NCBI RefSeq assembly: GCF_017876115.1
Contig: NZ_JAGINO010000015.1
Span: 100,783 to 164,782 of the forward strand
Length of the DNA stretch: 64,000 bases
Direction: 5' to 3'
Origin: Azospirillum picis
GTDB lineage: Bacteria > Pseudomonadota > Alphaproteobacteria > Azospirillales > Azospirillaceae
Part shown: one piece after another, positions 45,335 through 54,482 of the stretch
Layout of the letters: every line of letters starts with the position of its first letter
Numbering within the stretch: the first letter of the stretch is position 1
Translations under genes and position numbers: made by a program
Notes under the pieces: model-generated
The model's database searches: none
Seen by the model: only the letters and a program-made list of their open reading frames with translations
What the model was told of the DNA's origin: nothing

Positions 45335-45664
45335 ACGGCCCTCGGCTGACTGTATGGGAAAGGGCCGCCCCAAGGAGCGGCCCTTTTTCATGCGGGAAAC
45401 CGATGCGGATAGGGGTTGCGGGAAGCGCTGAGGTGGTCCCCTCGCCAACCTGCCCGCCATGACAGCCTGACAAGTCCGGCCAGACAAGCTTGGCCAGGCA
45501 CGCCGGCAACCAGGAGCGCCTTCCCTGCTCCTGCCCCACGACGGGGGCACGATCCTGAATGGATTGCGGCAGCGCGTGCCCGTCGCTGTTACAGTCAAGC
45601 CGGGTCCGGTCAAGCCGAAGCCGGCTATGGTCGGCGCGGGGGTGGAATGGAAGGGAGGCGGACG
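45335..45664. other. Intergenic region after the HEPN module
   Basis: These 330 bases hold the terminator at 45359-45388 and, after it, a return to high GC. No gene was found before the oxidoreductase start. Confidence 0.5.
45359..45388 (+). terminator. Strong rho-independent terminator
   Basis: AAAGGGCCGC (45359-45368) pairs perfectly with GCGGCCCTTT (45377-45386) around an 8-base loop, and the T-tract runs 45384-45388. It ends the coiled-coil/HEPN transcript. Confidence 0.9.
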
Positions 45665-46711
45665 ATGAGGACGCTGTCGGTCGGGTTGCTGGGGTTCGGT
45701 CATGCCGGATCGGTGTTCCACGCGCCGCTGATCCTGGCGGAGCCCCGCTTGCGCCTCGCGGCGGTCGGCAGCTCGCGGGCCGACGAGATCCGCAGCGCGG
45801 TTCCGGGGGCCGTGGCGACGACCGCCGAAGCGATCATCGCCGATCCGGCGATCGACCTCGTGGTGGTGGCCACCCCCAACACCAGCCACGCGCCGCTGGC
45901 CCGCGCGGCGCTGCAGGCGGGCAAGCATGTCGTCATCGACAAGCCGATGGCCACCACGGCGGCGGAGGCGGACGAACTGGTCGACCTCGCGGCGCGCCAG
46001 GGACTGCTGCTCAGCGTCTTCCACAACCGGCGCTGGGACAACGATTTCCTGACGCTGCGCGCCTGCCTGGAGAGCGGGGCGGTCGGCCGGCCCTACCACT
46101 ACGAGGCGCATTACGACCGGTTCCGGCCGCGGATCAAGCCGGGCTGGCGGGAACGGTCGCTGGCGGGGTCGGGGGTGCTGTTCGACCTGGGCGCCCACCT
46201 GATCGACCAGGCGCTGGTCCTGTTCGGCAAGCCCGACCGCATCCTGGCCGACGTGGCGAGCCAGCGGCCGGACACGCTGGTCGACGACTGGTTCCACATC
46301 GTGCTCGGCTACGGGCCGATGAGGGCGATCCTGCATTGCGGCACCGTGGTCTGCCGGCCGGGGCCGCGTTTCCAGCTTCACGGCGACGGCGGCAGCTTCC
46401 TCAAATACGGCATCGACGGACAGGAGGCTGCGCTGCGCGCCGGGCAGCGGCCCGGCGGTGCCGGTTTGGGTGGCGCCGGCTGGGGTGGCGCCGGCTGGGG
46501 TGGCGACGATCCGGCGAACCATGCGCTGCTGGTCGCCGCCGACGGCAGCGAGCAGAGGGTGGAGACGCTGGCGGGCGACTATCCCGCCTATTACCGCGGG
46601 ATCGCCGCCGCCATCCTGGACGGCGGCGCCCCGCCGGTGACGGCGGAGTCCGCCCGCGACGTGCTGACGGTGCTGGAGGCTGTCCGCAAGGCGGCGGGAG
46701 CGGCGGGGTAG
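45665..46711 (+). CDS. Gfo/Idh/MocA family NAD(P)-dependent oxidoreductase
   Basis: This 348-residue dehydrogenase has Rossmann start VGLLGFGHAGSVFHAPLI, the conserved KPMATTAAEADELV (EKP-type) segment, and the C-terminal domain with GSGVLFDLGAHLIDQAL. Such enzymes oxidise or reduce cyclic polyols and sugars. GGGAGG lies seven bases before the ATG. A Gly/Trp-rich insert GAGLGGAGWGGAGWGG at about residues 265-280 comes from 15-bp tandem repeats and is probably a surface loop. It is convergent with the SsuABC-like cluster. Confidence 0.88.
   Translation: MRTLSVGLLGFGHAGSVFHAPLILAEPRLRLAAVGSSRADEIRSAVPGAVATTAEAIIADPAIDLVVVATPNTSHAPLARAALQAGKHVVIDKPMATTAAEADELVDLAARQGLLLSVFHNRRWDNDFLTLRACLESGAVGRPYHYEAHYDRFRPRIKPGWRERSLAGSGVLFDLGAHLIDQALVLFGKPDRILADVASQRPDTLVDDWFHIVLGYGPMRAILHCGTVVCRPGPRFQLHGDGGSFLKYGIDGQEAALRAGQRPGGAGLGGAGWGGAGWGGDDPANHALLVAADGSEQRVETLAGDYPAYYRGIAAAILDGGAPPVTAESARDVLTVLEAVRKAAGAAG
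46456..46500. repeat. 15-bp tandem repeat, three units, in the oxidoreductase gene
   Basis: TGGCGCCGGCTGGGG at 46471 and 46486, with a degenerate unit at 46456. It encodes the Gly/Trp-rich insert. Confidence 0.85.
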
Positions 46712-46719
46712 CGGGTGCC

Positions 46720-47517
46720 TCAACTCCGGCCGGGGATGCGGCGGCGCAGGAGCCTCACGGCGCCATGCAGCACCAGGCCGACCAGGCAGAGATGAAGGAC
46801 GATCGCGAACATCTGCGCCGTCTCGAAGGAATTGATGCGGCTGACCAGCAGGTAGCCGAGCCCGGAACTGCCCGAGACGAACTCCGCCACGACGGTCCCG
46901 ACCAGCGACAGGACGATGCCGACCTCAAGCCCCGCGAAGACGAAGGGCAGGGCGTAGGGAAGTTCCAGCCGCCGGAGCAGTGGCAGCCGGCCGGCACCGA
47001 ACGAGGCCATGATGTCGCGCAGCCCCTCCGGGACCGAGCGGATGCCGAGCAGCGTGTTCATCATGACCGGGTAGAAGGGCAGGATGGCCGCCGTGAGCAC
47101 CTTCGGTCCGAGGCCGAAGCCGAGCCACACCACGAACAGCGGAATCAGCGCGACCTTCGGAAACACCTGGAAGGCGACGATGAAGGGCGAGGACAGCCTT
47201 TCCAGCGTCGGCGACAGCGACAGCAGGATCCCGGCCGCGATGCCGAAGCCGGCGGCCAGGAGGAAGCCGGCCAGCGTGCCGAGGACGGTCAGGCCGGTGT
47301 GCAGCCAGGCACCGGGTGAGAGCAGAAGTGCGCCCCACTCCGCCAGCACCGGCCCGGGGGCGGGCAGGATGAAGCCCGAAACCCGCCAGTGCGTCACGAA
47401 GCCGTTCCAGGCGAGCAGGGCGAGCGCCAGCAGGCAGGGCGTGGTGAGCCAGGGCGACAGCAGCCGGCGGCGCCACGCCCGGTCCTGTCCCGGCCGTCCG
47501 GAGGCCTGCCGAGTCAT
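46720..47517 (-). CDS. ABC transporter permease, SsuC-like
   Basis: This 265-residue permease has six hydrophobic segments and an EAA-type loop in RSVPEGLRDIMASFGAGRLP. ATG 47517 overlaps the ATPase stop by four bases. It is last in a binding protein-ATPase-permease operon of the sulfonate/nitrate/taurine family. The ligand is unknown. Confidence 0.88.
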   Translation of the reverse strand: MTRQASGRPGQDRAWRRRLLSPWLTTPCLLALALLAWNGFVTHWRVSGFILPAPGPVLAEWGALLLSPGAWLHTGLTVLGTLAGFLLAAGFGIAAGILLSLSPTLERLSSPFIVAFQVFPKVALIPLFVVWLGFGLGPKVLTAAILPFYPVMMNTLLGIRSVPEGLRDIMASFGAGRLPLLRRLELPYALPFVFAGLEVGIVLSLVGTVVAEFVSGSSGLGYLLVSRINSFETAQMFAIVLHLCLVGLVLHGAVRLLRRRIPGRS

Positions 47518-48314
47518 GCCTGCCCCATCAGGGCGGACATGCGTTCGTGCAGGTGGCGCACGACCTGCTGGAATTCCGGGGTGAACATCAGCTCGGGCTC
47601 GCGCGGACGGGGAAAGCGCAGCTCGACCAACTCGGCGATGCGGCCCGGACGCGGCGCGAACAGAACCACGCGGTCGGCGAGGAACGCCGCCTCGGCGATG
47701 GAATGGGTGACCAGGATGATGGTCTTGCCCGTCTCCAGCCAGAGCTTCTGCAGTTCGAGGTCGAGCGCCTCGCGCGAGATCGCGTCGAGTGCAGCGAAGG
47801 GCTCGTCCATCAGCAGGATGTCGGGATCGCAGGACAGCGCACGGGCGATGGCGACGCGCTGGCGCTGGCCGCCTGAAAGCTCGTGGGGCAGGCGGGAGCC
47901 GAGGTCCCCGGCACCGGCCAGCGCCAGCATCGCCTGCGCGCGTGCCGTCCGCCGGCCCCGCTCCGATCCGCCCCGCAATTCCAGCGGCAGCAGCACATTC
48001 TCCTCGGCGGTGAGCCAGGGAAACAGGTTCGCGTCCTGCAGGACCAGCCCCAGACGGCAGAGCAGGGCCTTGCGGCAGCGCCCGCCGCTGCTCCACAGGG
48101 GCTCGCCGGAGATGAGGATGCCGCCCGAACTCGGCGGCAGCAGGCCGGCAATCATGCGCAGCAGCGTGGTCTTGCCGCAGCCGGACGGGCCGAGGAGGAC
48201 GAGGAACTCCCCACCGCCGACAGCCAAGCTGGTCGGCAGCAGCGCGCTGACGCCGCCGCCGTAGTCCTTCCCGACGCCGTCGAGCCGGATCAGGACGTCG
48301 GGAGGCTCCGCCAT
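47514..48314 (-). CDS. ABC transporter ATP-binding protein, SsuB-like
   Basis: This 266-residue ATPase has GPSGCGKTT, Q-loop VLQDANLFPW, LSGGQRQR, ILLMDEPFAALD and switch His in LVTHSIAEA. It lies two bases after the binding-protein stop and overlaps the permease start, so the three genes are tightly coupled. Confidence 0.9.
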   Translation of the reverse strand: MAEPPDVLIRLDGVGKDYGGGVSALLPTSLAVGGGEFLVLLGPSGCGKTTLLRMIAGLLPPSSGGILISGEPLWSSGGRCRKALLCRLGLVLQDANLFPWLTAEENVLLPLELRGGSERGRRTARAQAMLALAGAGDLGSRLPHELSGGQRQRVAIARALSCDPDILLMDEPFAALDAISREALDLELQKLWLETGKTIILVTHSIAEAAFLADRVVLFAPRPGRIAELVELRFPRPREPELMFTPEFQQVVRHLHERMSALMGQA

Positions 48315-48316
48315 CG

Positions 48317-49321
48317 TCAGCGCACGTCGACGAACCGGTTGGTGTAGAAGGCGGACGGGTCGAGGCCGCCCGGCACGTAGTTGCCGGAAACCATGACGTC
48401 GTAGGCGCTCCGCCAGCGCGACGGCACATTGCGCAGCAGGTTCTCCCGGCCTTCGGCCAGCAGGAACCGGAGGTTCTCCCGGTAGATCGCCATCGCGCGG
48501 TCACGGTCCCTGGCCTCGGCGATGTCGAAGCGGCTCAGCGCGTCCAGGGCGTCCGCCTCGGAGACCGTGCCGTCGACGAGGCCGGAGACGGCGGCGCGGA
48601 CCGCGGCGATGAAGCGGTGCAGGGTCTCGCCCTGCCGGTCGAGCACCTCGCGGCGGACGGAGTAGCAGAAGCCGGGGGTGGGCAGGACATCGTCGGTGTT
48701 CCAGACATCGACCGGCCGCCCCGACAGCCGCAGCGCGACCGCGATGCTGGGCGTCACGAAGTAGGCGTCGATCCGCTTCTGGTCGATCAGGTCGACGCCG
48801 GCGGGGGAGTTGCCCACGACCACCCGCTGCACGGCCGCCCGGTCGACGCCGTTGGCGAGAAGCATCATGTCGAGCAGGATTTCCGTCGTGCCGCCGACCG
48901 ACTGGATGCCGATGGTCCTGCCCGGCATGTCCTGCGGCGTCCGCACCGGGCGGTCCGGCGAACTGACGACGAACCAGGGGGAGCTCTGCTGCACCGTGCC
49001 GATGGCGACCAGATCGCCAGCCTGCTTCGCGCTGGCACGGATGTGGTCGACGGCGCCGATGCGGCCGACCAGGGCATTGCCGGCCATCACCTGCTGCAAG
49101 GCCATCGCCGACCCGCGCCCTTCCTCGACGCGGACCTCCAGTCCCTGCCGTTCGAAGTGGCCGGCGGCCTGTGTAAAGAGAATGTCGGCAAAGGCCAGAA
49201 GAAGCTGCGACGGCATGACGATTGTCAACGCGTCCGCCGCGCGCGCACCGAGCGGGCCGACCGACGCCAGCAGCAACCCCGCCGAGGCGCCTTTCAGGAT
49301 TTCCCGTCGATTCAACGTCAT
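48317..49321 (-). CDS. ABC transporter substrate-binding protein, SsuA/NMT1-like, with Tat signal
   Basis: This 334-residue periplasmic protein has an N-terminus MTLNRREILKGASAGLLL with a twin-arginine motif, so it is probably exported folded by Tat. Mature motifs are GLEVRVEEGRGSAMALQQ and SVGGTTEILLDMML. AGGGG lies six bases before the ATG. It heads the SsuABC-like operon and could bind a sulfonate, nitrile or aromatic acid; no catabolic enzyme directly adjoins to say which. Confidence 0.87.
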   Translation of the reverse strand: MTLNRREILKGASAGLLLASVGPLGARAADALTIVMPSQLLLAFADILFTQAAGHFERQGLEVRVEEGRGSAMALQQVMAGNALVGRIGAVDHIRASAKQAGDLVAIGTVQQSSPWFVVSSPDRPVRTPQDMPGRTIGIQSVGGTTEILLDMMLLANGVDRAAVQRVVVGNSPAGVDLIDQKRIDAYFVTPSIAVALRLSGRPVDVWNTDDVLPTPGFCYSVRREVLDRQGETLHRFIAAVRAAVSGLVDGTVSEADALDALSRFDIAEARDRDRAMAIYRENLRFLLAEGRENLLRNVPSRWRSAYDVMVSGNYVPGGLDPSAFYTNRFVDVR

Positions 49322-49484
49322 GAATGCCCCTGCTGGTGACGCCGGAGACGCTGTCGCGCCTGCCGGCACCGCCGCGATCTGCGACAGCGACGCATATTGC
49401 GGTCCGCCGCCGGCCTTGCCAAGGTTCTTCGGCACCGCTCAGGCTGGCGCCGGGCCGGGAGAGGGCGTCGGGCGGCCTGCCGGC

Positions 49485-49498
49485 GTAAAGCCCTTTAC
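49485..49498. promoter_or_regulatory. Palindrome GTAAAG-CC-CTTTAC between divergent genes
   Basis: A perfect 6-base inverted repeat around CC, 73-86 bases before the small protein at 49571 and 164-177 before the binding-protein start. It is a possible operator for a divergent promoter. Confidence 0.35.
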
Positions 49499-49570
49499 AA
49501 CGATTTACTCGTCCGCCGCCCGCCGGCCTGCCACAGTTCCTCCAGCAAAACGCAAACAGGAGCAGGTGCC

Positions 49571-49927
49571 ATGGCTGCGCTTTCCACCTATCGCGAGGTC
49601 CGGCCGTCCGCGCTGCTGCACCAGCCGCGGCCGGAGCCGTCGCCGGCCATGCAACGGCCGGCCATGCCGTCGGGCCAGGTGCCGGACGAGGTCGAGAGGC
49701 AGGTCGAACTCTGCGTCAGGGGCCTGGTCAATGCGGTGACCGCGGCCAAGATGGCGGCCGAGGCGCGGCGGCGCTGGATGAGGATCAACGGCAGCGGCTG
49801 TACCGAAGCGGCGCGGATGCAGGCGTTGCTTGCGGCCGAGAACGGCCGCGTCAGCGACATGGCGCACCGCATCATCGACCTTCTCGATTCCGCGCATCTT
49901 GCGGTTCCGGCCGTGGCGGCCGAATAG
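49571..49927 (+). CDS. Small protein of unknown function
   Basis: This 118-residue protein has an N-terminal 40 residues that are Pro-rich and probably disordered. Residues 45-110 are helical (VELCVRGLVNAVTAAKMAAEARRRW). It has no signal peptide or recognised family. AGGAGCAGG precedes the ATG at good spacing, and codon use matches the neighbours, which supports it as real. It is divergent from the SsuA-like gene and lies just before the Old Yellow Enzyme homologue. Confidence 0.55.
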   Translation: MAALSTYREVRPSALLHQPRPEPSPAMQRPAMPSGQVPDEVERQVELCVRGLVNAVTAAKMAAEARRRWMRINGSGCTEAARMQALLAAENGRVSDMAHRIIDLLDSAHLAVPAVAAE

Positions 49928-49986
49928 GGATGCCGCCGTGCCGGCCGGGCCGCCGTGCCCGTGCCGATCGTCTGCAGGGTGCCGGA

Positions 49987-50889
49987 ATGGAAAAGCTGTT
50001 TCACCCCGTCAATATCGGGGCTCTCGATCTCGCCCATCGGGTCGTGATGCCGGGGATCGTCGATTACCGGCGTGCCGCCTCGTCCGGCCCGGCCGACGCC
50101 GGTGCCTGCGATTGCGTGCGCCGGGCGGCGCCGGGCGGGCTGGTCTTCACGCCGCCGGTGCCGGTCTCGTCCCGCGGCGCCCTTCCTCCCTTCACGGACG
50201 GGTTCGACGCCCCCGCGGCAGCCGGGGTGCTGGGCGAGGCGGTCGCCATGGCCCATGCCAAGAGTGCGAGGATCGTCGCCCGGCTGTGGCATGCGGGACA
50301 GGACGCGGGCCTCTTGGACGATGCCGGCATCGATCTGGTGCTTGAGGATTACCGCCGCGCCGCCCGGCACGCCCGGCGGCTGGGATTCGACGCGGTGGAA
50401 CTCGACGCCGCCGACGGGGCGCTGCCGGACCGGTTCCTGCAGGACGGCGCCAACTGCCGCCGGGACCGTTATGGCGGGCCGGTCCAGAACCGGCTGAACC
50501 TGCTTGCCGAACTCGCGGACCTCCTGGTCGCCGAGTGGGGGGCGGAGCGCGTCGGCGTGCGCCTGTCGCCGTTCGGCACCTATCGCGGCATGTCGGACAC
50601 CGACCCGCCGGCATTGTTCGAGGCGGTGCTCGGCATGCTCGCCGGGCAGGAGATCGCATTCATCCATCTCGTCCGCACCGACGCCGACGGGGCGGCGCTC
50701 GGCCATCTGCCATACGAGCAACCCGGCTTCGGCGGCCGCCTCCGTGCCGCCTTCCCATCGGCCATCATCGTGTCCGGCGACTTCCCGCGCGACTGCGCCG
50801 TGGACCTGGTCCGCCGCCGATGGGCGGACGCGATCGGGGTCGAGGACGGTCCGCTGGCGGCGGAAGCCGCCACGCTGGCGCCGCGCTGA
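49987..50889 (+). CDS. Old Yellow Enzyme-like flavoprotein with altered active site
   Basis: This 300-residue TIM-barrel protein has a start LFHPVNIGALDLAHRVVMP and later blocks RLWHAGQDAG, GFDAVELDAADG, NCRRDRYGGPVQNRL and RVGVRLSPFGTY that match NemA/XenA-type enoate reductases. The substrate-binding His/Asn pair (HGANGYL) is here DAADGAL with Asp140 and Asp143. The usual C-terminus is missing, as OYEs are near 360 residues. It may bind FMN but work on other substrates, or be degenerate. Confidence 0.8.
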   Translation: MEKLFHPVNIGALDLAHRVVMPGIVDYRRAASSGPADAGACDCVRRAAPGGLVFTPPVPVSSRGALPPFTDGFDAPAAAGVLGEAVAMAHAKSARIVARLWHAGQDAGLLDDAGIDLVLEDYRRAARHARRLGFDAVELDAADGALPDRFLQDGANCRRDRYGGPVQNRLNLLAELADLLVAEWGAERVGVRLSPFGTYRGMSDTDPPALFEAVLGMLAGQEIAFIHLVRTDADGAALGHLPYEQPGFGGRLRAAFPSAIIVSGDFPRDCAVDLVRRRWADAIGVEDGPLAAEAATLAPR

Positions 50890-51067
50890 GCCCATCCCGG
50901 GGACTGCCCGGCTGGCGATGCCCCTGCGGCTTCCTGGTTGGCGGATTGACCTTTTGCTATACGCCCGTATTCTGACGGTGCCCTGCGCAAAGGCGGAGAC
51001 GGCGGACGAGGCGGCTCGGCCCGCAGCCGGCGGGGACGTCGCGAGAGGTCATGGGCAGGTGCTCGGA

Positions 51068-53875
51068 ATGGGGCGGGACGAGGTTGCGTTCGGGCCGTTC
51101 AGCTATTCCCCGGAAGGGGGGCTGGCGAAGGACGGCAGGGCCGTAAAGCTGGGCAGCCGCGCCCTTGCCATCCTGAAGGTCCTGCTGGAGCAGAGCGGAG
51201 ACATCGTCAGCAACCGCGACATCATGGCCAGGGTTTGGCCGGGCATGTTCGTGGAGGAGGCGAACATCCGCGTCCATATCGGCGCGTTGCGCAAGACGCT
51301 GGGCAAGAACGACGCCGGCGCCGATTTCATCGAGAACATCCCGGCCCAGGGGTACCGCTTCGCCGGGCCGCTCCGCACCGTTTCCGGCGCCGGGCGCGGC
51401 GGCCCCGCGGCGCCGGATGCCGAGGCGGCCACCGTCGCGGTCCTGCCGAGAAACCTCGACCGGCTGGTCGGCCGCGAGAAGACGATCGCCGACATCGTGC
51501 AGAAGGTGACGGAGAAGGGGTTCGTCACCATCACCGGCGTCGGCGGCATCGGAAAGACCAGCGTCGCCATCGAGACGGCGCGGCTGCTGGCGGACAGCCA
51601 CCCCGACGGTGTCCACTTCGTCGATCTCAGCACCCTGTCCGAACCGTCGCTGCTGCGCCCGACGATCGCACAGGCCATGCGGCTGTCCGGCGCCGGCAGG
51701 ACGGAAGCCGACGGGTTCCTCGCGGCGATCCGCGGGCTGAAGGCGCTGCTGGTGCTCGACAATTGCGAGCACCTGATCGAGGACGTCGTTCCGCTCGCCG
51801 AAGGCATCCTGATGACGGCGCCCGGCATCCGCCTGTTGGCGACCAGCCGCGAGATCCTGCGCGCCCAGGGTGAATGGGTCTTCCGTTTGCCGCCCCTGCT
51901 GGTTCCGCCGGGTGACGAGCGGGCGCCGACCGCCGAGCAGGCGATGGACTATTCCGCGGTGGAGCTGTTCGTCGAGCGGGTGACCTCCGGCGACGGCTCG
52001 TTCGAGCTGTCGGATGCCGACGCCCCGGCGGTGGCGGAACTCTGCCGCTATCTCGACGGCGTGCCGCTCGCCCTCGAACTGGCGGCCGCACGCGTGCCGA
52101 TGCTGGGCATCCACGGGCTGGTGGCGAGCCTGGACCGCGTGTTCGACGTCCTGCGCGGCGGGCGGCGGACCGCGCTCCAGCGCCACCACACCCTGCGGGC
52201 GACGCTGGAGTGGAGCTACCGCCTGCTGGACGAGCGCGAGCGGACGGTGCTGGACCGGCTTTCCACCATCCGCGGCGCCTTCTCGGGCGTGCTGGCGGCC
52301 GGCGTCGCCGCCTATGGCGCCGTCGGCGAGGAGGACGTGGTCGACGGGATCGCGGAACTGGCCAAGAAGTCGCTGGTTTCCGTCGAGCACCGGAACAGGA
52401 CCGTCCAGTTCAGGCTGCTGGAGACCACCCGCCAATATGCCGCCGAGCGGCTGGAGGAGAGCGGCGACGGCGACATCGTCCGCCGCAACCTCGCGCTCTG
52501 CCTGTGCCGGATGCTGGAGGAGTCGCAGTCGACCAACACCGCCGCCTGGCGCACCATTTACGACGGGCGGGTCGATGATGTGCGCGGCGCCCTGGAATGG
52601 TCGCTGTCGCCGGCCGGCGATCCGGGGATCGCCGTCGAACTGACCATCGCGTCGGCGCCGATGTGGTTCCAGCTTTCCTTGACCGACGAGTTCGGCCGGC
52701 GGGCCGAGAAGACGCTGGCGGCGGTACGGCAGGCGCCGCAGCCCGACCTGCGATCAGAAATGGCGCTGACCGCCCATCTGGGGCCGGCGCTGTGGAACTC
52801 GCAGGGGCCGACGCCGGCGGTCAAGGAGATCCTCGGGCGCGGGCTGGAGCTGGCGCACCTGCATGGAGAGACCGGATACCAGCGCCGCGCCCTCTGGGGC
52901 CTCTGGCTCTACCATCAGGCGCTGGAGGAGGATCGCGAGGCGCTCGACGCCGCCGAGCGGTTCGGAACGCTGCTGGGCCTGCCGGCGGATCCCAACGCCG
53001 AGTCGATGCATCAGCGCATGATGGCGCTGAGCCTGCTGACGCTCGGCGAGTTCGATCAGGCGTTGGCCTTCGCCGACCTTTGCCTGAGCGGGCCGGCGCC
53101 GACACGGGGGTCGAGCCTGCGCGGCTACCAGTTCGAGCAGAGGATCGTCGCCCAAACCCACGTCGCCCGCATCTCCTGGATCAAGGGCTATCCCGACCGT
53201 GCGCGGGAGGCGGCGCAGGAGGCCGTGGAGCAGGCGCTCGCCTCCGGCCACGCCTTGTCCTTGTGCTTCGCCCTGTCGCTGGGCGCCTGTCCGGTCTTCT
53301 CCTGGTGTGGCGACCATGATCTGGTCGCGAAGTACGCCGACATGCTGGTCGACAAGACCGGCGAGGCGTCGCTGGTCGTGTGGCACAGCTACGGGCTGTG
53401 CTTCCAGATGGCGCTGGAGGCGCGGGATTGCCCCGATCCGCGGATCGCCGTCCTCCGCCGGTCGGCGCGCTTTGCCGAGCTGCAGAAGGGCAAGCGGCTG
53501 AGGATGCTGGCGACCGTCGCCCCACGGTTGGTTCCACGCGACATCCTGGCCGGCATGGCCACGGGCGCGACCAACTGGGCGACGGCCGAGCTGCTGCGGT
53601 TGCAGGCGGAGGACATCGCAAGGGAGGACGGCCCGGCCGCGACCATCGAGGCCCTGCTGGCGCGGTCGCTGGAGCTGGCCGGTGCCCAGGGCGCGGCATC
53701 CTGGCGCCTGCGCACGGCGACCAGCCTGGCGCGCCGCCACCGCGGAGCGGGGCGCGTCGACGCGGCGCTGGCGGTGCTCTCGCCTGTCTTCGACGGCTTC
53801 AGCGAAGGGCATGACACGCCCGACCTGCGAGACGCGGCGGCGCTGCTGGCTGACCTGCGGGGCGGTCGGTGGTAG
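51068..53875 (+). CDS. Winged-helix / NB-ARC ATPase / TPR transcriptional regulator
   Basis: This 935-residue STAND-type regulator has an OmpR-like winged helix at about residues 5-105 (FGPFSYSPEGGLAKDG, IRVHIGALRKTLG, GYRFAG). An NB-ARC-like ATPase follows with Walker A GVGGIGKTS (Lys163) and Walker B ALLVLDNCEHL (Asp231). The C-terminal 450 residues are helical TPR-like repeats. Such proteins sense a ligand through the repeats and switch on with ATP. It stands alone between the OYE gene and DUF1232, and its targets are unknown. ATG 51068 is chosen because the HTH begins just after. Confidence 0.87.
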   Translation: MGRDEVAFGPFSYSPEGGLAKDGRAVKLGSRALAILKVLLEQSGDIVSNRDIMARVWPGMFVEEANIRVHIGALRKTLGKNDAGADFIENIPAQGYRFAGPLRTVSGAGRGGPAAPDAEAATVAVLPRNLDRLVGREKTIADIVQKVTEKGFVTITGVGGIGKTSVAIETARLLADSHPDGVHFVDLSTLSEPSLLRPTIAQAMRLSGAGRTEADGFLAAIRGLKALLVLDNCEHLIEDVVPLAEGILMTAPGIRLLATSREILRAQGEWVFRLPPLLVPPGDERAPTAEQAMDYSAVELFVERVTSGDGSFELSDADAPAVAELCRYLDGVPLALELAAARVPMLGIHGLVASLDRVFDVLRGGRRTALQRHHTLRATLEWSYRLLDERERTVLDRLSTIRGAFSGVLAAGVAAYGAVGEEDVVDGIAELAKKSLVSVEHRNRTVQFRLLETTRQYAAERLEESGDGDIVRRNLALCLCRMLEESQSTNTAAWRTIYDGRVDDVRGALEWSLSPAGDPGIAVELTIASAPMWFQLSLTDEFGRRAEKTLAAVRQAPQPDLRSEMALTAHLGPALWNSQGPTPAVKEILGRGLELAHLHGETGYQRRALWGLWLYHQALEEDREALDAAERFGTLLGLPADPNAESMHQRMMALSLLTLGEFDQALAFADLCLSGPAPTRGSSLRGYQFEQRIVAQTHVARISWIKGYPDRAREAAQEAVEQALASGHALSLCFALSLGACPVFSWCGDHDLVAKYADMLVDKTGEASLVVWHSYGLCFQMALEARDCPDPRIAVLRRSARFAELQKGKRLRMLATVAPRLVPRDILAGMATGATNWATAELLRLQAEDIAREDGPAATIEALLARSLELAGAQGAASWRLRTATSLARRHRGAGRVDAALAVLSPVFDGFSEGHDTPDLRDAAALLADLRGGRW

Positions 53876-53998
53876 GCTGCCGAACGGTGGGCCGGTAAGG
53901 GCGGGCCGGCAGGCGGATCGGCCGGGATGCCGACACTTGGCGGCCTCTGCCGCTCCCGGATGAACGTCCGGCGAGCCGGCGGCGCGCCAGGGGTGAAG

Positions 53999-54403
53999 AT
54001 GGACGAGAGCTCAAGCCTGCTGACGAGGGCGAAGCGGTGGGCGCGCACCCTCAAGCGCGACGTGATCGCCATTTCGCTGGCCGCCGGGGATCCGCGCACG
54101 CCGTGGCCCGCCCGGCTCGTCGCCTTGTGCGTGGTGGCCTACGCGCTGTCCCCGATCGACCTCATTCCGGATTTCGTGCCGGTGCTGGGCTACCTCGACG
54201 ATCTCATCATCGTGCCGCTCGGCATCCTGCTGGCCATCCGCCTGATCCCGCCCGACGTGATGACCGAGCACCGCGCGGCCGCCGAGGGGCGCGAGGGCAG
54301 GCGGCCGGCCAGCTATGCCGGAGCGGCTTTCATCCTGGCGGTGTGGCTGGCCGCGGCGGCCGGGCTGTCATGGTGGTTCGCCAAGGAGGTTTTACCGCAA
54401 TGA
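53999..54403 (+). CDS. DUF1232 (YkvA) family membrane protein
   Basis: This 134-residue protein contains ALSPIDLIPDFVPVLGYLDD, the DUF1232/YkvA signature. It has two or three membrane segments, including a C-terminal one (AAFILAVWLAAAAGLSWWF). AGGGG lies five bases before the ATG at 53999. Family function is unknown. Confidence 0.85.
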   Translation: MDESSSLLTRAKRWARTLKRDVIAISLAAGDPRTPWPARLVALCVVAYALSPIDLIPDFVPVLGYLDDLIIVPLGILLAIRLIPPDVMTEHRAAAEGREGRRPASYAGAAFILAVWLAAAAGLSWWFAKEVLPQ

Positions 54404-54482
54404 CCGGGCGCATCGGGGGCGTCGCCGGAGCCTGCCGGTCCCTGCCTGCTGAAACCGCCACCTGCAGCGGCCGGGGGGCCGG

